Positions 36,000-49,001 of a stretch of DNA of 64,000 nt are shown here, piece after piece. Made by a program: the position numbers and the translations under genes. The notes beneath the pieces were generated by a model that was not told where the DNA came from, did no database searches, and saw only the letters and a list, made by a program, of their open reading frames with translations. The first letter of the stretch is position 1, and each line of letters begins with the position of its first letter. Source of the DNA: Talinum fruticosum (lineage: Eukaryota > Streptophyta > Magnoliopsida > Caryophyllales > Talinaceae); NCBI GenBank assembly GCA_021018815.1, contig JAITYX010000047.1:2604001-2668000 (forward strand), in the 5' to 3' direction.

Positions 36000-38089
36000 A
36001 TTGAATGAGCTGGTGGGGCAAAACTTGTGACCCTTATTAGGATTTCTAATTTACAAAAACAATATTATTTCTAGTGTTATTCCTACTTTTTACAGTAGTG
36101 ACTGTTGTTATATGTATAAAAGTCTCTTTAAATTTTCTTGTTTTTCCAATTTTAAAATTATTTATCTACTCTACTACATTATTATGCGATCTAATTATCA
36201 CCTCTCTAATTAAGTTAAATATTGGTCAATTTCAATAAAGGGGGTCTTTTGTAAATAATTTTTGCCCCCAAAACTCTTTTTAACTTTTTACGCAATCAAA
36301 CACCTAATTAGACTATTTGATGAAGAGTTTTTGGAATATTCTTTTTGACAAGAGCTTTTTAGAAGAGTTTATTACAATTGATACTTTTTTTTGTGCAGAA
36401 GAAGGGCAACGCCCTGAAAAGAACTAATGTTATTGATTAATAAAGTTGACCCAATCAAACACCTAATTAGACTAATATTAAATTACTGATAAATTCCAAT
36501 GAAAATCTATTCGAAAATCAAAATCATTACTTGTGAGTGAGGAAATGAAACGTAAACACTCAAGGATCTAATAGTAGAAATGAAGGAATGAGCAGCCGTT
36601 CACCTTCAAACATTTGTTGTCATTCAACAAGAAATATTACATGGAATGGCCACTTCATGGCAGAAATGATAGGCTCTTCTCGTAAGTTGAATACAAGAGG
36701 TTAACGATAACAAAATACGGAGACCCATTTGAAGAACAAAGGGGGAAAAAACAGCAATCCATAAGCTGAGAATTCATCCATGAAAATTGGAAGGAATATT
36801 CCAATGTCTTGACGGTGCCCGAAAAACCACACAAGATAGTACTGAGGGTAACAATTAGTAGTATTTCGAGTCTAGATTTTTTATTTTTTTTATCTGAGTC
36901 ATTCAGAGATCAGAGCAGGTCAAGATAGAGAAGGGTGAGGAACCAAGTTTCACCGTTCAAAACAAGCCTTGAGAGAGCATCCTAATTGCAGAACACCAGG
37001 AAGAACACTCAGGAGTTATGATTGATTGTAACTGCCCTGACAATTTCCACTCCAAGGCTTCTCCTCCGTTGTCATGGGAATCACACGTCCACATATGGTC
37101 TTTGAAAGTTCATCTACAAGGATAACTAAATTGCTCAATGACAAATGACAAGGAAATTAAACTATTAAACTATCTTCTTTTAACTTTAACTTACAATCTT
37201 AGAGCTCGCTAAGATTATTTACAACTAACCTTACAATTATCTCCAATTGCTTACAGTCTTTTATAGCTTTGACCTTACACCTAAAAAGAGTGTGGCTTAA
37301 ATAAAGGAGCTAACATCTTTGTATCAAAAATCTCTTGAAACAAAAAGTACAAATATATCTTAACAATAAAAAGAAACCCCCCAAAAACACACTCTCAGAT
37401 TTAGATATGTTACGGGACCTAAAAGTGGCCGAAGCTATTTATTAGAAGGTAAACCAACATAAGTATTCCTCCGTCGACACATTGAAGAAAATAAATCTTT
37501 TAAATTTTGACATTTTTGATACAGCTACATTTCATCTTGCATTTGTTGTGGTTTACTTCAACAATGGATCCATAACCCTTTTGTAGTTCATACAAGAAAG
37601 ATAGAGCAACTCCCTAACCTTCAGCTTCATTATTTGAAGCATCGAGAAATATACTGCGGAAAAATAAAATTTGTTTTGGGGGTCAGAGTCATAAGATCAT
37701 ATATATACACACTTTTTTAACATGGCCCTTGGTCACACCAGAACATATATCACAGGCCAAAGAAAAGTGATTTAAGAATTAGCAAACAAGGTTTTTTGAT
37801 ATAGACTTCTCGAATTAGTATAAGTCAACAGAGACCAGCAACAGCAGAAAAGGGGAGAAATAACGTGAATCCCACCAATACAAGGTCTGAAGAGATCCAG
37901 ATGCACACAGCCATATCCTTGCTTGCAGAACATGAAGTTCACCGGGACATGGATTCAAAATTCATACTATAAATTCAAGCCCGAGCTATACTTGAAGAAG
38001 AAAGTCGTTCTTACAGCGAATTGGACGGTCAAGCCAACTATATGGACTCAAAAGCTTACCTTGCTCCTCCAATGTTCTGACCAAAGGCT
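36000..38089. other. Spacer and probable 3' UTR of OEP16-4
   Basis: No coding feature supported. The part nearest 38089 is expected to hold the 3' UTR of the minus-strand gene. Confidence 0.4.
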
Positions 38090-41000
38090 TCAAAAAGTTC
38101 TGGAGTAATCACCTCCAGCACATATGATGGAAAGCAAAGCAGCTATCCCAGCAACTTGCTTCCCGCTATGAGCTGCAGAAGCAATAACAGCACCAGCTAT
38201 AGCACCAGCAGCTGCAGAATTAATCTGCAGAAGGACATCAGATAGTTCAGAAAGACGTGCAACCCCCAGCTTACCTAAAGCTCAATTTCAAGCCACTAAC
38301 AAACACACAAGTAGATGAGGAATTATGACCAAAAGTTTCCACAAGAACGGCAGAAAGCATGAAACACACAGAGCAAGGTTCAAGGGAATCATACAAGTGA
38401 GAGACATGGCATGATCTGCAATCACTCAAAAAGTTGTAACCCCCCTGCTAAGGATATGGTTCTGCAAAGTGCAAACAGATAAATTAAAATGTTCCAGCTA
38501 TATTGGATCTCCCCAGAGCCTGCTTGATAAGCAGGATCCCCAACACTCTACGAATTGCTGTTCTTGTAGTGTACAACTGTGTTAATCTTCATTTCTTCCT
38601 TCTCCCTCCTGAATATTTAGTTAACCCGTGCCCACAGAGAAGATATGGTGAAGTAAATTCTCAAAAGCAGCACTTGTAAAGACACCTGTGATACATTTTA
38701 TCAGACTTTGTTCTTGAAGTAAAAATAGCTTATGAAACAACAGAACAGAACATGAACTTAGAACAGCTCTTTAATTATAATTTGAAAGCTACATGTACAA
38801 CTAACCAAATCAGTCTTCCCTCGATATTTTTCTATTCCACAGCGGGTGAAAGCAAATACTCCAGCAAAAATTCCTATAGCACGGAGAAAATTGAAGGACA
38901 TGAGATGAACTATAACAAGAAGCCCACCTAACGAACTGTATCAATTGCAAGAGCAATATAAACATAGCAAACCTCAATGCACAAAAACCACCAGAAGAAC
39001 ACAGACAACATCATCATAAGCAAAAATTTAAATCAAATCAATTTTGCCTCAAGAAAGAGAATGTCCTAAAGAGAGAAGCTCTTGAGCAACTATTTTCATA
39101 TTTGCAACGGAAAAGAGAGGAAGCTACAATGTGATGTGGCTAGTAATCTCAGCAATCATGGCAATAAAACAAGTCCAGATAACCATTCGCACTTAACAAT
39201 GGACGAATCTGGAGATGACCATGGAACAGTAACACAGATTCCTGATGGAAGTATGGCGGGTAATCCTCAAAACTTAAACTCCGATCTGGAAACTGAGAAA
39301 TGCTCCAGAGTAGATTCTTGGATTCAAACTTTTTGATCACATAATACTCTACTGAATTCTGGAATAGCTTGCCAGAGGCATCTCCAGCTTGATACCTCTC
39401 GATTGAGCAATGTTGGTTTTGAATGAATTATGTTGAGCGATTGTATCAATCAGTGCAAAATTATTGGTTAAATTGAGCAAGAGGATGTGCAATCAGAAAT
39501 TGATTATTGAAACTCTTCTGCTATGTCACATTTTAGGAGCAAATCCCCCAACTGCAGTGATAGATGGTTATGTGAGAAGAATATGGGGAAAATATGGAGT
39601 GGATAAAATTCTGTGGAGGGATAAGGATGTCTACATAGTCCGCTTTGAGTCTGTCTTAGAATGTGATAAAGTTGCAGCAAAACATTTATTATTATTTTGA
39701 TAAAATCCTAAGAATGTGAAACCATCGGCTGTTGGTTTGCAAACTGAGAGTGACATGTATACACTGCCACCATGGACTCAAACGCCAGTGCTAGACTTGA
39801 AGTTTTGGGGCCCTGCAGAGCTAGTTAAGGTGTCTAGCTTAACAGGTTTTTCTATAATGGCAGATAAAGCCTCAGCTGTGAAGAATAAAACCAGCTTTGC
39901 TAGGGTATTGGTCGAGGTGGATATAACAAAGGAGATGCCTGACAAGGTGACATTTGTAGACTAGAAGGATAAGATGTTTGAGCAAGCTATAATCCATGAA
40001 GGAACCCAGAGAAGTATTCAAAAATCAAGGGTAAATTTCACATGGACAAATAAACATCATGATGGCACTAGAATTTTTCTAGAGGATAGAGTTCTTATTA
40101 ATCTAGGGTGGATTGAGCTCTCTGAGGCAGCTGAATGTTATAAACACCCTGAGAGGTTGTCTGATCACGGTCCTATTGGGGTCAATTTTCAGAAACCAGA
40201 ACCAGTGAAAAGGTCTTTTAGATTCTGCGACATGTGGGCTAAAAACACTGCTTTCATGGAAGTAGTTGAACAATTATGGAAAACTGTGAGTCAAAGAGTA
40301 CCTCTGTTTAGGGTACTTTATAAACAAAAGAAGATTGAAAAAGCCACAGAAGGAGGATGCATATAGTCAGATTAAAGCACTATTATTGAGGCAAGTGAGC
40401 AGCTAGCTAACATTCAACTTAAGATATATGCAGAACCACTAAACACCCAGCTTTATTGGAGGAAACAAGAATAGTCACAGATTTAGTGAGCCTGAAAAAG
40501 CTGCCGAGGAAGATTGCAGGCAGAAAAGTAAAGAGGAATAGTTGAAGGAGGGTGATAGGTGTACATATTTCTATGAAAGCCTGAAACAAAGAGCTTACAG
40601 GAGGAGAGTTTTATCAATTACAGATGACAACGATAGGTTTACTACGGCAAAGAGCTTACTAGTGTCCTATTTTTGAGCAGTTCTGGCTTTCAAACCTGCA
40701 AAGGAGAGAATTAAAATGGACTATTACCCAATTAGGTCCATTAATTTCACCTGAAGAAGCAGTGCAGAAAGGAGATTGCAGGCAGAAAGGATTTCACCAC
40801 AGAAGATGTGAAAAAGCAATATGGTCCATTGATATGACAAAAAGCCCTGGCCGTAATGGTTTTAGTAGCAAGTTCTATCAACAAGCTTGCAAAATTATTG
40901 GCTAGGATGTGATGCTGTTCTGGATTTCTTTAAGCATGGGAAGATGCTCAAGCAACTTAAGACAACCACTGTTGCACTAGTACTTAAGGTAAGCCAGTCA

Positions 41001-44000
41001 ATGTTCAATATCATGACGTAATATGTTGTCTAAATGTGTATCTAAGCTGCTTCATATTAGGCTTAAAGCATTGCTATCTGGACATATATTACCAAAATAA
41101 TCAGCCTTCATCGAGGACAGATTGATACTTTACAATCTTATGATTGTGATGAATTCAATCAAGTTTTATAGAAGGAGGAATGTTTACTCTAGGAGTATCA
41201 TCAACATAGGTATAAGGAAAGCATATGATACAATTAATTGGGAGTTTGTCATAGATATGATTAGGGATGGCAACGGGGTGGGGAATCCCCGTCCGCGGTG
41301 GGGCCCGCCTATAATGGGAAAAAATCCCCACCCCGCTAAATGGGGTCAGGGACAGGGGCAAAGTTTCATTCCTCGGCGGGGATGGGGACGGGGAAATTTC
41401 CCTCCCGTTCCCCATTTTTTTAAAGCTAAGGGTATTTTAATAATTTCACATCCCTAAACCCTAAGTACAAAAGCAAACTACCCCCCACCCTAACTCTCCA
41501 GTCGCTCTCCTCTCTCTTCTCCAACCCCTTTGCACTCTCTCTGCCCTCTTGTCTCTCCTCTCTCTTTCCTCTCTTCCCTCTCTCCTCTCTCAAAGTACCT
41601 AGAAGCCATGCTCCTAACCTTCCGACCATTTCAATCGGCCAAGCCAAGTAATCCATCATGAAACCACCACCCAAAACACCATCAATCACTCCCTAAAATC
41701 ACTAGAAGCGGCAGGCCAGAACTCGAAGCTTCTTGCACCATGGACGATCTGGTGCTTATCACAACTCCATGAGTCCATTGACGATCTGCCACCTATCACA
41801 GTGTTGAACATTTTTTCTTTTTTATTAATCTACTTTCTCAAATTGTGTACATCAAAGTTGTTTGTCTGTTTTTGCAACTAATTGAATGTGAAAAGCCCAA
41901 ATTCGATGAGGTTTTTGGCTTTTGGCTTTTTTTTGTCCGAATTGATTGGATACGAATTTGTTTCCCCATTTGTTTACAGGGATCGGGGATCCACCAAGGA
42001 CAGGGACGGGTAAAAGTGTTTCCCCGAAGCAAGGACGGGGTGGGGTTGCTACAACGGGGATGGGGATGGGGACATCAACCCCTGCCCCCAACTCACCTCA
42101 TTGCCATCCCTAGATATGATGAAGGGATTGGGTATTCCTGTTAAATGTATTGCATGGGTTGAAGCCCGTGTTACTACTGTGTCATTCTCTTTGAACTACA
42201 ACCAGAACATGCATGGATTTTTTACAAATGGAAGACGATTAAGACAGGGAGACCCAATCTTCCTTTACTTTTTGTCATTGGGATGGAATACTTATTGAGA
42301 ACATTGAAGCTACAATTCAGACCCTGGTTGTCAGTCATTGAGGTTGAATCATCTCATATTTTTCCGATGTTCTGTTACGTTTTGTAAGGCTGATCTGTAT
42401 TTGCTAATGATCTATTAGTTTTTGTAAGACTGATCTGAACTGTATCAAGTGCGTCATGGATGCTTTGACACATTTTTCAAACTGTTCTGGATTAGAAGCA
42501 AGTCTGAAATATACCTAGCTGGGTTATATGAGGAGACAAGGAGCAGAAATACTACAATTAACAGGTTTCTCAAAGGGAGAATTGACTATGAAATATCTCA
42601 GGATGCCTCTGACCTGGAAAAAGAATACACAAGATTGTTGGCAAAATTGGAAGCTGAGGTACAAGGAAGCTAAGCTATGCAGGCAGAATTCAACTAGTGA
42701 ACAGAGTGCTAGTGAATGCAAACAATTATTGGGGATTCATTTTTCTTAAGATTGCAATTCAGGAGGTTGAAAGGAAATGTAGATCGTACTTATGGGGGTA
42801 TAAAGAATACAAAAGAAGAATACATCATATTGCCTTTGCCTGGGAAGATCTCTGCTGGTCTAAAGCAAATGGTGGTCTGAATATCAAAATAGCTACTGAT
42901 TGGAATGTTGCTGCTAATGGCAAACATCTTTGGTATCTGATGGAAAAGGAGATCCTTCGGGTGAAATGGATACACGAGATCTATTTAAAGCAGTCCACAA
43001 TATTTGATTATCAGGCAGCATATAAGTTGTAACTCAATCTGGTATTGAAGAAAATCATTGAACAGGGAGATAGTTTGGAGCATTGGCATGATCAGGGAAT
43101 TGAAGCTGGAAAGCAAACATTAACGGGAAGCATAGCACTTCACTTGCATATAAGTATATGAGAGGGGACAAAGAGAAAGCTCCCAGGAGCAAACTAGTGT
43201 GGCACAAAACCCACATTCCCAAGCATGCAGAGATTACTTGACCATTGTTTCATGGTAAATTGACAACCAAGGACAGGTGATGTATTCCACATGCGTGGCG
43301 GCCAGAGCTCTTCATATGACACAGGTGACAACTGTTGTTTCGTGACCAGAAAGAAAGTTTGGGAATGGAAAACATTACAAAGTGAAACCGGAAAGAAGTT
43401 AGAAAAGTGCATAATTGTTTATATGAATAAACATAAACAAATACAGGAACAGATGAATAGACAAATTAATCTATGAATAAACGAATAAGTAGGAACTTCC
43501 TGAAAACATTTCTGGGTCTCTTACAGCAACCCTTTCGCTTGTACAGCAAAGGTTACCATTAGCCAGATCTCCCTAGACTGATTTTGATGGGGTCCACAGG
43601 AATAGGTCCAGAAATCATGAAGCACAAGTCCATTTTTTATTTTGAACAAAAGACCCACATACTATAAGCAAACACAGTCAACAAAGGTACATGTCGACTA
43701 TGCCAGCAAGAAATAGTGCTTGCTTGAACATCAAGCTATTGTGTAACTGTGCAGTATAATAGCCCTCAAAGGATATGTAATACATAGCAAGACATGTAAT
43801 CCACTGTTTGAACTAACAGAAAAGCATTAGTAGCAGTTCAGTAAACTAAAAAGAACTAAGTTTCCATATATGTTTTCTACGTGAATCACTCACATGACAT
43901 TAAGAACAAACGTTACAAAATAATTGTCAAAATCGTCATTTCATGGCCAATAGCTAAAAAGTAATTGACTAGAGTCAGTAATTCACAACCCACAAGCGAA

Positions 44001-45227
44001 CTAGAGTACTTTTTCAGCACCAAGAATAAAAATCCACCTATGTCTTTTGGGGATCAGTAAGCTAGGCACCCCACTGGGATTGTCCAAGGATTACCCAATG
44101 GTGCTAGGAAGACCGGGGAGCACGGATCCCAGAGGCAAGCCCAGTGGAAGCCTAGCCTCATTAAGCTAAAAGCACATTCCTTTTTACAGAGGAGAATGCT
44201 TCAACCAGGATTCAAACCTCGTGGCTCTTTTGGGGGTAAGGCACTCATGCCATTCAAGCAAAGCTCGTTAACACTTCAATTCTAGTGAATTAATGTACCC
44301 AAAAAATGATCAGCACTTGAACAGCTCAAACTATCCATTAAAAGCACCGCATACTTCAAAACCATACCACACAATAAACTGCTGCCGAAAAAGGGGAGCA
44401 TTTTTGCTGCAATTTTCCTGAGAGAAGAATATCCTAAAGCTCCCACAGACAACCCAAATCCCATTTCACTTCTTCTATCCACCTCTTCTACAACTGTCAC
44501 ACACTCCTACCTCTCATTTATAGTGAATTCATAAAGGCCATATAAAAGGTCAATCACATATTCATATCAACTGAAGTAATGATACTGAAGTTCTCTAATT
44601 AAACAAAATGCAAACTTCAGAATACAAATGAAAGTGAAACTCCAATTTAGTTTAAATAAAAGTAATACCACATTGAGTGCCCGTTTTGCCCATCGACTTC
44701 GCCTGCAATGCACAATTGAAGATCAGCTAAAGTACAAGGAAAACAAGCACACTAATCTAATTTTGAGATACATCATATACTTGGATACTTACCACAAAAG
44801 AAACATGACGAAAGCCCGTCAAACCTGCATTTTATTGCAAAAATAAAGAATGAAAATTTCAATGCACAGGTGCAACATAATTGTAGACATTATGGTTCAA
44901 ATTAGGGATTCAATTCAATGACATTATTCATAGCTTTAGAATGCAAAAAAACCCTTTTTGTTCTAAGTTTACCTAATTTGGTAGCATCATAGGGTCCACT
45001 ACACACACCCCATAGAACTCCAGCCTGAAAATTTGGCGATTACAAAGAAGATAAAAGATAATTAGAACTTAGAACAAATGGGTCAAGAAATTGAAAACTA
45101 GCGCTTTTCCGATTTGAGAGGAATCAATCAAAAGGGCTAAGATTGACTGGCGTACCGTTCCAATCCGAAGAATAGAGTCGACGGCCAATGAGGAGCAGGG
45201 AGTGTCCAACTTGATTTCCTTCTCCAT
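38090..45227 (-). CDS. OEP16-4: OEP16-4-like outer envelope protein (Tim17/22/23 family)
   Basis: A small membrane protein of the PRAT (Tim17/Tim22/Tim23) family. OEP16 members form amino-acid-selective channels in the outer plastid envelope; the role of the OEP16-4 branch is less clear. Six coding exons, from the right: 45156-45227, 44973-45024, 44793-44824, 44669-44702, 38806-38873 and 38090-38224. All splice in phase with GT-AG ends and total 393 nt, or 130 residues. The protein opens MEKEIKLDTPCSSLAVDSIL, then has hydrophobic glycine-rich segments around 25-42, 62-80 and 87-125, and a conserved CG...RCG...YRGK loop near residues 60-82. Exons 3 and 4 are only 32 and 34 nt. Intron 4 (38874-44668) is 5795 bp and houses a LINE, a hAT element and a SINE-like repeat. 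Orthology to At3g62880 rests on sequence resemblance and on the adjacent At3g62890-like PPR gene. Confidence 0.9.
39080..43280 (+). mobile_element. Decayed L1-type LINE in OEP16-4 intron 4
   Basis: Lies antisense to the host gene. In order: an ORF1 region (39199-39962) with a DUF4283 core (LGANPPTAVIDGYVRRIWGK, then VRFESV); an abrupt join near 39962-39980 to the C-terminal part of the AP endonuclease (FTWTN, DRVLINLGW, LSDHGPI), so the ORF1 zinc knuckle and endonuclease N-terminus are missing; reverse transcriptase pieces (SPGRNGF near 40850, KAYDTINWEF near 41219-41248, RRLRQGDP near 42237-42256); a catalytic box decayed to FAND near 42390; and a zf-RVT part ending WHKTHIP...HGKLTTKDR near 43200-43275. 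Many stops. It is interrupted by the hAT element at 41262. Inactive. Confidence 0.85.
41262..42112. mobile_element. Non-autonomous hAT element nested in the LINE, 851 bp
   Basis: Perfect 8-bp target duplication GATATGAT (41254-41261 and 42113-42120). Terminal inverted repeats TAGGGATGGCAACGGGG and TAGGGATGGCAATGAGG. Subterminal regions are G/C-rich (GGGGATGGGGACGGGG type). The interior is CT-rich near 41460-41600. No transposase. The insertion splits the LINE reverse transcriptase between the KAYDTINWEF and GFFTNGRRLRQGDP segments. Confidence 0.95.
44030..44275 (-). mobile_element. SINE-like element in OEP16-4 intron 4
   Basis: On the minus strand an A-box-like TGGCATGAGTGCC near 44250 is followed by a B-box-like GAGGTTTGAATCC near 44210, then a GC-rich body. 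The spacing fits a tRNA-derived SINE. Ends and target duplication were not resolved. Confidence 0.45.
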
Positions 45228-45515
45228 CTCTCTCTCTCATCCCCCCTTCAATTTTTGAATCATCAATCAAAATTGCACTTCACAAGTCCTGTTTCGTTTA
45301 AGGCTGTGATTGGTAGAATATTCGAACTCGGCCTCAATTTGCTAAAGAAATCAGACAATGTTTTAAAATACTTTTTTTGGATACTCTATTTTCTTCAAAT
45401 TCACAAATTAAAATAAGTTTAAATTTTGATCAAAATTAAGTACGAATAATCTAATACTATAATTGAAATATTTTTTAATTATTATTTGTACCACATTGAA
45501 TCCAACCTAATATAT
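45228..45515 (-). promoter_or_regulatory. Promoter region of OEP16-4, truncated by Helitrons
   Basis: Less than 300 bp separates the OEP16-4 ATG from the first Helitron copy. A GA/CT-rich leader (AGAGAGAGATGGAG) precedes the ATG. No convincing TATA box was found. Confidence 0.35.
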
Positions 45516-45516
45516 A

Positions 45517-46935
45517 CTTAGTGTGAATCCAGTGCTTTACACAAATATATACTATTATTTGAGTAGTTGATATACTATTATAAATATCAAATATATATTT
45601 CTTATAAAATTATAAATATTAATCTTATAATACATATGGATGTTTTATAATCTAAAGGTAATTATTATAAGGAATAATGTAAATTTTGACTTAGTTAATT
45701 AAAGAAAATAATTCTTCATCATGTGAACCTATAAAATAGTTTTCCAACTTATCATTTTCTCCCACCACATTTTAAAGTTGAGACGTATCTATCCCATTTT
45801 GTTAGCACCAAACTCCTTTAAATATATGTGTTTATTGTTGGATCTTTTTGTATAATTATCTCACATGGTATTACTCGATTATATATAGAATTTGAATGTA
45901 TCATAATAATATCATTACTCACTCGTATATAAATACATGTAATTATATATATAATAAGAAAATTAAACATCAAAATAATGAAATACAAAACTATTAATCT
46001 CTTCTCAAAATAGTGTCATACAATTGCCAACATTACTTGCCTTCTCATCGCTATACTATTGTAAAACCCCTAGGTTGGTAATGGAGATAAAGAGTACCAT
46101 TCAAAACTAATCACTCAATTGAGTAGTAGTTGATTGCTTCTTGTAAAGAAAATTTTTTGATGAGAAAAAAATAATAGCATATGGTGTTGTATAAGCCACT
46201 TATTCCATATCTCAGAATTTTTACCCTTTTATAATACAAAAAATAAAATTTTGAATAAATATATTTCATAAACATAATATAGGTTACATATGCTGATAAA
46301 AAATAATATTTTGGACCAAAATTCATTATCATAATAAGAAAAAATATTAAATATAATCAATATAATTTTCTCTACTAATTGCTAACTTAATAAACATTCA
46401 TATTCTTATAATTGAATATATGTAATAAAAAAATGGTTAAAGAAATTTTAAATAAATTAAATTATAATTATTATAATACTATATTATAATAATTATTATT
46501 TAATTTAATTAAGTTCCTACTGGAATTAATAGATATATTATATTATATTATATTTTTTATAATAATTAGATTAATTATATACAATATATATTGTTTTTAT
46601 TAAGAATTTTTTAAAAAATTAATTTTATAATTTTTGAAGTAATGGACTAATCCTTCAAAGGTAATAAAACATAATGCTAATTATGACTATAATTAAAATT
46701 TATAGGTAATAAATTATAATTATTTTTAGTAAAATTAAGTGTGATTGATGATCAAAGTCATTTGAGAGTAGCAAATGGACTCATTTCATTTATAATTAAA
46801 ATTATATGTAACAAAGTGGGTATTACAAAAAGGTTTTGATAATATAAAAAAAGAAAATGATAAAATAAAAAGAACAAAGGATAATGTGCCAAATGTCTAG
46901 CCCACAACAAATCACTCAATTTTAAGTATATATAA
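45517..46935 (-). mobile_element. Helitron copy 1 of a head-to-tail array
   Basis: On the plus strand it opens CTTAGTGTGAATCC, a decayed form of the CTAGTGTGAATC seen in copies 2 and 3. It shares with them, in order, TTATTTGAGTAGTTGATAT, CATATGGTGTTGT, and the right-hand block ACAATAATG/GTGCCAAATGTCTAGCCC. 1419 bp, no coding frame. Orientation is minus by the position of the CTAG hairpin end. The hairpin of this copy is damaged. Confidence 0.65.
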
Positions 46936-49001
46936 CTAGTGTGAATTCCGTGTTTGGCACGAGTTATGTGTTATTATTTGAGTAGTTGATATATTATTAT
47001 AAATATTAAATATATACTCCTTGTAAAATTATAAATATTAACCTTAGAATACATACGAATGTTTTATAATCTAAAGGTAACTATTAGGAGGAGTATGTAA
47101 ATTTTGAGTTACTTAATGAACGAAAATAATTATTCATCATATAAGCATATAAAATAGTTTTTAATTTATCATTTTCTCCCGTCAAATTTGTCTCACTTTG
47201 TTAATACCAAACTCATTTAAATATATGTGAGTAAACACAAATTTCGAGTCTAAAATAAATAAAGATAGGAAATTAGGAAACAAATATAATTTGTATTGAT
47301 TTTTGTTTAATGGGTACAATCTCCGTATTGAATACAATAAATGTAATCATCTTATTCAATCTCCTTGTAACTTGAACGATTTGAAGGCGTTGTAGCTTGA
47401 TCTCGAACGTTGATGTTGAGGCGAGATGATGAACGTTGAATGGTTCTTGATCCGGATGTGCTTGAGAGTCTTGAATTTGAATTCTTGAATATGATTTCGA
47501 ACGGTTGCGGACTTTGATCCTTGATGCTTGGTAGCTGGATGTCATTTGCGATCCGAGCTCTGGATTTTGCAGATGCTTGAATGTGTGTAAAAAATGAGGA
47601 AATGACCTCTATTTATAACTTTTGGAGCTAGGGTTTGAGTTAGGTTTTGGGTCCGGGCCATAATTTAGTAATTATTTCTTAAAAGAAATATTTATTATTT
47701 ACTTGCATCATCAATGACACGTGGCAAATTCTAATTGACCGGATTTTGATTTCTTTTGATTTTAATTTTAAAGGCTTTCCAAGACCAATTTTACACGTAG
47801 TAATTCGCAATATGTGAATAAAAAATAATTAATTTTTCACGTGGCGACATATGATTGGCTAACGAATTTTTGCTTTCTACAATATGTTTATTGTTGGATC
47901 TTTTTGTATAAGTATCCGACATAGTACTACTCGATTATATCTAGAATTTAAACATATTATAATAATATCATTACTCACTATATATAAAATAAACACATGT
48001 GAGAATATATATAGTAAGAAAATTAAACAACAAAATAATAAAATATACAACTATTAATTTCTTCTCAATATAGTGTCCTACATTTACCAACCTTGCTTGT
48101 CTTCATCACTATACTGCTATAAAACCACTAGGTTGACAATGGAGATAGAGAGTACCATTCAAGATTAATCACTCAATTGAGTAGTAGTTATTGCTTCTTG
48201 TAAAGAAAATTTTTGGATGAAAAAAAACAACAATAGCATATGGTGTTGTGTAAGCCACTTATCCCATATCTCATAATTTTTAGCCTTTTATAATACAAAA
48301 ATAAATTTTTGAATAAATATATTTCATAAATATGAGATAGGTTACATATACGGATAAACAAATAATAACTTGGATCAAAATTCTTTATCATAATAAGAAA
48401 AAATATTCAATATAATCAATATAATTTTTCCTACTAATTACTAACTTAATAAACATTCATATTCTTATAACTGAATATATGCAATAAAATAAAAATAAAT
48501 AAATGGTTAAATAAATTTTAAACAAATAAAATTATAATTACTATATTATAATTATCATAATTTAGTTAAGTTTCAATACTGGAATTAATAAATATATTAT
48601 ATTATAGTTTTTTTAATAATAGTTAGACTAATTATATACAATAAATATTATTTTTATTAATTTTTTAAAAAATTTTAATTTTATCATTTTCGAAATAATA
48701 TACTAATCCTTAAAAAAAATAGGTAATAAAATATAATTTGATTATGATTATAATTAAAATTTATAGGTAATAAATTGTAATTATCTTTTTAGCAAAATTA
48801 AGTGTGATTAATGATCATAATAATTTAAGAGTAGTAAACGAACTTCATTTCATTTATAATTAAAATTTATATGTAACAAAGTGGGGTGTCACAAAAAGGC
48901 TTTGATAATATATAAAAAAGGAAAATGATAAAACAAAAAAGAACCAATGGTGATGTGACAAATGTCTAACCCATAGTAAATAACTCAGTTTTAATTATAT
49001 A
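46936..49001 (-). mobile_element. Helitron copy 2, carrying a solo LTR
   Basis: Opens CTAGTGTGAATTCCGTG and follows copy 1 without recognisable host sequence between. It is colinear with copies 1 and 3 except for the 654-bp LTR at 47228-47881 plus its 5-bp target duplication; without these it is about 1407 bp. Confidence 0.7.
47228..47881 (-). mobile_element. Solo LTR inside Helitron copy 2, 654 bp
   Basis: Begins TG and ends CA on both strands, with the 5-bp target duplication ATATG (47223-47227 and 47882-47886). On the minus strand it starts TGTAGAAAGC and has a TATA box (TATAAATAGAGG, about 47609-47620) about 260 bp in, a normal promoter place for an LTR. No internal retroelement sequence is present, so it is what recombination between two LTRs leaves. 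The open frame at 47273-47545 is part of the LTR and is not a gene. Confidence 0.85.

Noticed and set aside
41426..41689. Arginine/glutamate-rich 87-codon minus-strand frame
   Set aside because: Translation of a CT-rich tract inside the nested hAT element.
47273..47545. 90-codon minus-strand frame
   Set aside because: Lies wholly inside the solo LTR and has no domain.
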